Shown here: positions 60,640 through 64,000 of the stretch, in pieces
Layout of the letters: every line of letters starts with the position of its first letter
How positions within the stretch are numbered: position 1 is the stretch's first letter
Assembly: GCA_022510385.1 (NCBI GenBank)
Contig: JAFLTQ010000001.1
Location: forward strand, 62,001-126,000
Direction: 5' to 3'
From: Muribaculaceae bacterium
GTDB taxonomy: Bacteria; Bacteroidota; Bacteroidia; Bacteroidales; Muribaculaceae
Length of the DNA: 64,000 nucleotides
Program-made: the position numbers and the translations under genes
Notes under the pieces: model-generated
Databases searched by the model: none
Seen by the model: only the letters and a program-made list of their open reading frames with translations
What the model was told of the DNA's origin: nothing

Positions 60640-61037
60640 ATTCAGCAGAAACGATATAAGCCGGGTTATGTGCCGGCTCTCATTTGGGAGGAGCCGGTGT
60701 CTGTCATTTATCTTGCCGATGCAGTTGCCTGCATGATCCAGCAGCCTACCCCCCGGCAAAGGACGGGCAATCCTTATTTGCCGGTATATTTGGCCTTGCA
60801 ACACATGGGTAGTGCGGCAACTGATGTCTCCACCAGTCCCGGTGGGCTCTTACCCCACCTTTTCACCCTTACCTCAAACCTCTCCGAAGATAATCCCTGA
60901 AAAGTTTTGGGGCGGTTATTTTCTGTCACCTTAACCCCGACGTCACCGCCGGCTTTCCGTTAGAAAGCATGCCGCCCTATGTTGCCCGGACTTTCCTCTA
61001 CGTCATTATACGTAGCGACAGACCTCGCTTCTGCTTT
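60640..61037 (-). ncRNA. rnpB: RNase P RNA (class A-like)
   Basis: On the minus strand the 5' end is near 61037 and the 3' end near 60644. The universal P4/CR-I box GAGGAAAGTCCGGGC is present, with GGTAAGAGCCCACCGG mid-molecule and ACATAACCCGGCTTAT near the 3' end, the CR-V partner. The ends AGCAGAAGCGA and TCGTTTCTGCT pair to form P1. A strong terminator follows. It is the catalytic RNA that removes tRNA 5' leaders. Protein-like frames across this stretch are spurious. Confidence 0.95.
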
Positions 61038-61060
61038 TTTAAGCTCGTTCTTATTCTATA

Positions 61061-61696
61061 TTATTTTCTTGGAATCAGTGAAGAAATGATGATGTCGGCT
61101 GCCTCTTCATTGGTGAGTCGAGATGTGTCTAAACTCAAATGATAATTATTTGCAACCCCCCATTTTTTATCCCCACAGAAATAATTATAGAAAGATTCTC
61201 TATTTTTATCCCGCCGATTGGCTAATTCTTCCGCCTCTTCCCGCGTCAAGGCTTCCCCTCGCTCCAATATCCTGTCAATTCTATACTCTAATGGTGCGTG
61301 CAGGAATACGCTTAACAAACGTGGATGTCCCTTCAGAATCACATCGGCTCCTCTGCCGACTATCACACAGCTACCCTTTTTACTCAGGTCGCGTATCACT
61401 TTCCCCTGAACATTATAAATTCTCTCACCGGAAAGAGGCACTGTGTGGAAATTATCGGCGATACCATAAACTCCCTGAAGAATTGCCTTTAATACTGAAG
61501 GCCGCTTTTCGTCATGATCCTTATAAATCTCGGGGCTAACTCCTTCGGATTCCGCAGCTTTTCTTAATAGCTCTGTGTCATAGTAGGCTATGCCGAGTCG
61601 TTGGGCTATTATTTTCCCTATTCTCCTCCCTCCGCTGCCGAATTGTCTGCCTATGACAATTACAAATCCATCGGACAAATTCCCATCTTCGGCCAT
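61061..61696 (-). CDS. Cytidylate kinase-like protein
   Basis: 211 residues from the ATG giving MAEDGNLSDGF; a TTG five codons earlier would overlap the upstream gene. The P-loop GRQFGSGGRRIGKIIAQRLG is near residue 17 and VIVGRGADVIL near 113, followed by lid-like arginines (RIDRILERGEALTREEAEEL). It belongs to the cytidylate kinase-like group (AAA_26) of Bacteroidetes and Firmicutes, whose substrate is not settled; it is not the housekeeping Cmk. It follows the DUF3868 gene by 11 bases and may be cotranscribed with it. Confidence 0.82.
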   Translation of the reverse strand: MAEDGNLSDGFVIVIGRQFGSGGRRIGKIIAQRLGIAYYDTELLRKAAESEGVSPEIYKDHDEKRPSVLKAILQGVYGIADNFHTVPLSGERIYNVQGKVIRDLSKKGSCVIVGRGADVILKGHPRLLSVFLHAPLEYRIDRILERGEALTREEAEELANRRDKNRESFYNYFCGDKKWGVANNYHLSLDTSRLTNEEAADIIISSLIPRK

Positions 61697-61707
61697 AAAC
61701 TTTCCCC

Positions 61708-63336
61708 TCAATTCACTGGGATGAAATTCCTGGCATTCGCTTTTCTCACATCATTAATACCATCGCGTGCTCTTGTAGCCTTTTCAGCCACTTCAGGACT
61801 GTTGGAATTCGCCAGTGAATTGAAAAGCTGGAGAGCCTCATCTTCCTGACCCTGAATGAGCATCAGCATGGCTTTTGCATAATCGGCCTCCGGAGTTTCC
61901 TGATTCACTTTCGACAGATATCTTTGCGCTGCTATCAAGTCTCCTCTTTGCATAGCTGCTGTTGCAGCATTGAGGTTGGCTGTCTCATCATCAGGATACA
62001 TCGTCACCGCCAGTTCAAATGCCTTATTGTAAATTTCGCTTCCCGGCTCCTGACTGTTGGCTGCCACAAACAACTCTGCCAAAGAGAGTTTCTGCGGCTG
62101 TGTTGACATCACTCCCAGAATTTCCGACACCTCTGTGAAGGTCTTTATCTCAAATTGGATTCTATAGTCGGAATGACGTAAAGCCGGATAGACATTTTCC
62201 AACAACCACGCATATTGGCTCGGATAAGTTGTCTTTATCTTCTGATTTCGTGCAAACGGTTCTATCCCTGAATGAACGATGCCGAGTATCTCAGTTGCAT
62301 TTGGCAATATCACTCCAATGGTGTGGGGATTATAATTGATATTCTGGAATTGATCAAACCTTATGGAATCCGAGGGGTTGGTCCTCAGACCGTTTACCAT
62401 CTGAAGGAATTCTGAAAGACCTTGCCAGTCTACAGGTTCGAAACTTGTGGTAATAAAGCCGGCAGGGAAACGGTAGAGTCCTTGCACATAATCTTTCAAG
62501 GCTTCGGTTCTTCCACGAGCCAATCTCACATTGTTCTGATAACCTCCCTCCGGAGATGCTGTTCCGCTTATGTGAAGGCTTGTGATCTTGATATCCTTGT
62601 CATTTCTAACAGAGTCGATTGTGGCCCTGATTTTTGCAAGCTCCGACGGGTTTCTACGATAATCCGGATATATTATAATTTGATTCACCGGGAAATCTAT
62701 ATAGGCTCTTGCTGATATTTCCCTCATCTTCACAGCCTCAGCAACCGGAGTGACATATAAGAATTCAGGGAAGAAAGAGCGCTTCACAAAGTCTGTCTGT
62801 GCGAGTGGCAAATCTTCATCCACCCTGGCAATGTCTTTTACACAACTTGCACATCCACGCACTTCACTTTCTATAGAGAATGTAGCCGTTTCCATCCAAT
62901 CTCTCCAGTTAGTGAGGAGCAACATGTGATAGGTGCCGATTCCTGATGTCCTTGCCACCTCTATATTAGGATGTGAGAATTGCGATGGGAGCAATTCCTT
63001 TTTATAGAATGTCACAGGCATCATTCGCCTGTTTCTCTCATTGCTGATAAGCCTTTTATGACCTATCACACAAAAGGAATCAAACCTTGTTGTGTCGGTG
63101 CCGTTGTAGAGAAATGGAGTGAAAACTTGTTCAAACTGACTCTTCATATTGACCCTGTTAAGGTCGAGTGCCAGTTCTACGGCAAGTTTTCCATTATCAA
63201 GTCGATAAATGTTCTCGACAGTCACGCCGAGAAAAGAATTAGCCTTGTTGCCTGCAGGAAGGTCTAAAGAGAAGCCTTCAAATGCAATGCTCAGGAATAA
63301 AGCTATGATGAATATGATTTTTTTATGGTTAGCCAT
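61708..63336 (-). CDS. DUF3868-family envelope protein with OmpA-like and TPR-like regions
   Basis: 542 residues with a signal peptide (to about 23). The N-terminal half (GVTVENIYRLDNGKLAVELA onward) is DUF3868. Residues about 250-300 resemble an OmpA-type peptidoglycan-binding segment (ITSLHISGTASPEGGYQNNV, then RGRTEALKDYV). The C-terminal third holds TPR-like helices (PDDETANLNAATAAMQRGDL, then YAKAMLMLIQGQEDEALQLF). DUF3868 and DUF3575 genes typically sit together at the head of Bacteroidales fimbrial operons. Here only the pair is visible. A cell-envelope anchoring role is inferred. Confidence 0.83.
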   Translation of the reverse strand: MANHKKIIFIIALFLSIAFEGFSLDLPAGNKANSFLGVTVENIYRLDNGKLAVELALDLNRVNMKSQFEQVFTPFLYNGTDTTRFDSFCVIGHKRLISNERNRRMMPVTFYKKELLPSQFSHPNIEVARTSGIGTYHMLLLTNWRDWMETATFSIESEVRGCASCVKDIARVDEDLPLAQTDFVKRSFFPEFLYVTPVAEAVKMREISARAYIDFPVNQIIIYPDYRRNPSELAKIRATIDSVRNDKDIKITSLHISGTASPEGGYQNNVRLARGRTEALKDYVQGLYRFPAGFITTSFEPVDWQGLSEFLQMVNGLRTNPSDSIRFDQFQNINYNPHTIGVILPNATEILGIVHSGIEPFARNQKIKTTYPSQYAWLLENVYPALRHSDYRIQFEIKTFTEVSEILGVMSTQPQKLSLAELFVAANSQEPGSEIYNKAFELAVTMYPDDETANLNAATAAMQRGDLIAAQRYLSKVNQETPEADYAKAMLMLIQGQEDEALQLFNSLANSNSPEVAEKATRARDGINDVRKANARNFIPVN

Positions 63337-63366
63337 GAATCGATAAAATTGGTGAGATTGGAAAAT

Positions 63367-63948
63367 TTAAAAAAGATATTCGATTGCGAGTGAGAGTCGA
63401 GTCGGCCCGTAATAGTTGTGATGGCCGGAGCCTTCAACAGTGCCGCATATTGTGCAGGGGTAACGGTCGTAATGGCAATAAATCCATCCGATTCCCAACT
63501 CGAATTCAATGTTCCAATGTTTCCCCAAAATCCAGTCATAACCGTAGGAGATGCCGGCTCCCGCTCCCCAGCCCTGATATCTATGATCCTTAAGGTTGGC
63601 AAAGTTTTGTCCCAAGAAATTAAAGGCTTTCGGAATATTCCCGATATTATATTGGCCTCCGATTGCTTGAAGTCCGAAGAATGAACCCTGGAAAGCCTCA
63701 CAAATCCATACGCGTGGCCCGGTCTGAACCATCCAGTGTCTCCACCTGCGTTGATGGATATTCCAGGCATTCACCTGGCCGCTTATTTCATAGGTCCATT
63801 TTGGATGCATCCTGAATTCCAAACCTAAGTTGGGAGATGTCACCGCATCTGAGATTAAATTCGTTTTTATGGCTGCTTTCTGTGAGTGCATCGGCACAAT
63901 ACATGTCACCAGCACTACGGCTATTAATAGATATCTTTTGATATTCAT
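63367..63948 (-). CDS. DUF3575-family protein, probable outer-membrane beta-barrel
   Basis: 193 residues with a signal peptide (to about 22). The mature protein begins AAIKTNLISDAVTSPNLGLE, the DUF3575 signature. It then alternates aromatic-rich strands (WTYEISGQVNAWNIHQRRWR, GAGAGISYGYDWILGKHWNI, FELGIGWIYCHYDRYPC) and ends with a C-terminal Phe, as outer-membrane barrels do. It lies 30 bases upstream of the DUF3868 gene and the two form an operon. Only 52 bases upstream of it remain in the window, so any preceding gene is unseen. Confidence 0.85.
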   Translation of the reverse strand: MNIKRYLLIAVVLVTCIVPMHSQKAAIKTNLISDAVTSPNLGLEFRMHPKWTYEISGQVNAWNIHQRRWRHWMVQTGPRVWICEAFQGSFFGLQAIGGQYNIGNIPKAFNFLGQNFANLKDHRYQGWGAGAGISYGYDWILGKHWNIEFELGIGWIYCHYDRYPCTICGTVEGSGHHNYYGPTRLSLAIEYLF

Positions 63949-64000
63949 CCCTTCGGGAGATTTTTAGTTTTTATTATACGTTTAGTTAGATTGCGCTTAT

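Noticed and set aside
60589-60900. Plus- and minus-strand protein frames of 60-103 codons over this stretch
   Set aside because: They lie on RNase P RNA, whose conserved boxes and P1 pairing are clear.

Overview
The window reads as chromosomal DNA of a gut-type Bacteroidales bacterium. Several things point there independently. The intergenic regions carry the Bacteroidetes promoter (TTTG, about 19-20 bases, then TAnnTTTG). There is an LpxC-FabZ fusion, a PorX response regulator with a PglZ effector domain, a bacterial serine palmitoyltransferase, a Na+-pumping methylmalonyl-CoA decarboxylase operon, DUF3868/DUF3575 genes, a DUF4988-like collagen protein, and secreted enzymes ending in short sorting-tail-like segments. 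The tail style and overall gene set resemble Muribaculaceae, but that family-level placement is inference. I see no rRNA, tRNA, insertion sequence, prophage or CRISPR array. The one certain RNA gene is RNase P RNA.

Layout: 1-2.4 kb holds the end of a DUF1573 gene, then a GNAT N-acyltransferase (GlsB-like) followed by a LegB-like sugar-nucleotide dehydratase. 2.6-15.2 kb is a long minus-strand block: a RelA/SpoT homologue, a sodium symporter, a GH13 amylase lipoprotein, pheT, a rhodanese/metallo-beta-lactamase lipoprotein, thyA, a polyferredoxin and yidC. 15.4-21.4 kb has a large secreted pectinesterase, a mannose-1-phosphate guanylyltransferase and a Na/Pi cotransporter. 21.6-27.3 kb has porX with a Sel1 gene, facing the lipid A genes lpxD, lpxC-fabZ and lpxA. 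27.5-31.9 kb is the mce-mmdA-oadG-biotin carrier-mmdB operon for propionate formation. 32-34.5 kb has two small genes and the sphingolipid gene spt.

34.7-46.6 kb is the most accessory part. It holds a fimbrillin-like lipoprotein gene broken by an in-frame TAA, a secreted GH13 enzyme, a collagen-repeat/LRR lipoprotein, a BlaI/BlaR-like pair whose sensor ends in a TonB domain, and a C10 cysteine protease. 47-54 kb has gltX, a DUF3256 gene overlapping a DEAD-box helicase, a C69 dipeptidase, an HIT protein and greA. 54.2-59 kb is a three-gene glycogen/alpha-glucan operon (GH133, GT4, GH57). The window closes with a BrkB-family membrane protein, rnpB, a cytidylate-kinase-like gene, and the DUF3868/DUF3575 pair.

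Functional themes are envelope building (lipid A, sphingolipid, possible glycine lipid, YidC, GDP-mannose), secreted glycan and protein breakdown with surface display, alpha-glucan storage, and Na+-coupled energy metabolism. No complete, plainly novel multi-gene system stands out. The best leads are the interrupted fimbrillin-like gene, a 110-base palindromic element before yidC, hairpins in the greA and other leaders, a small-RNA candidate near 46.9 kb, nested dyads over the blaI promoter, and a RelA/SpoT homologue that appears to have lost its synthetase aspartate.
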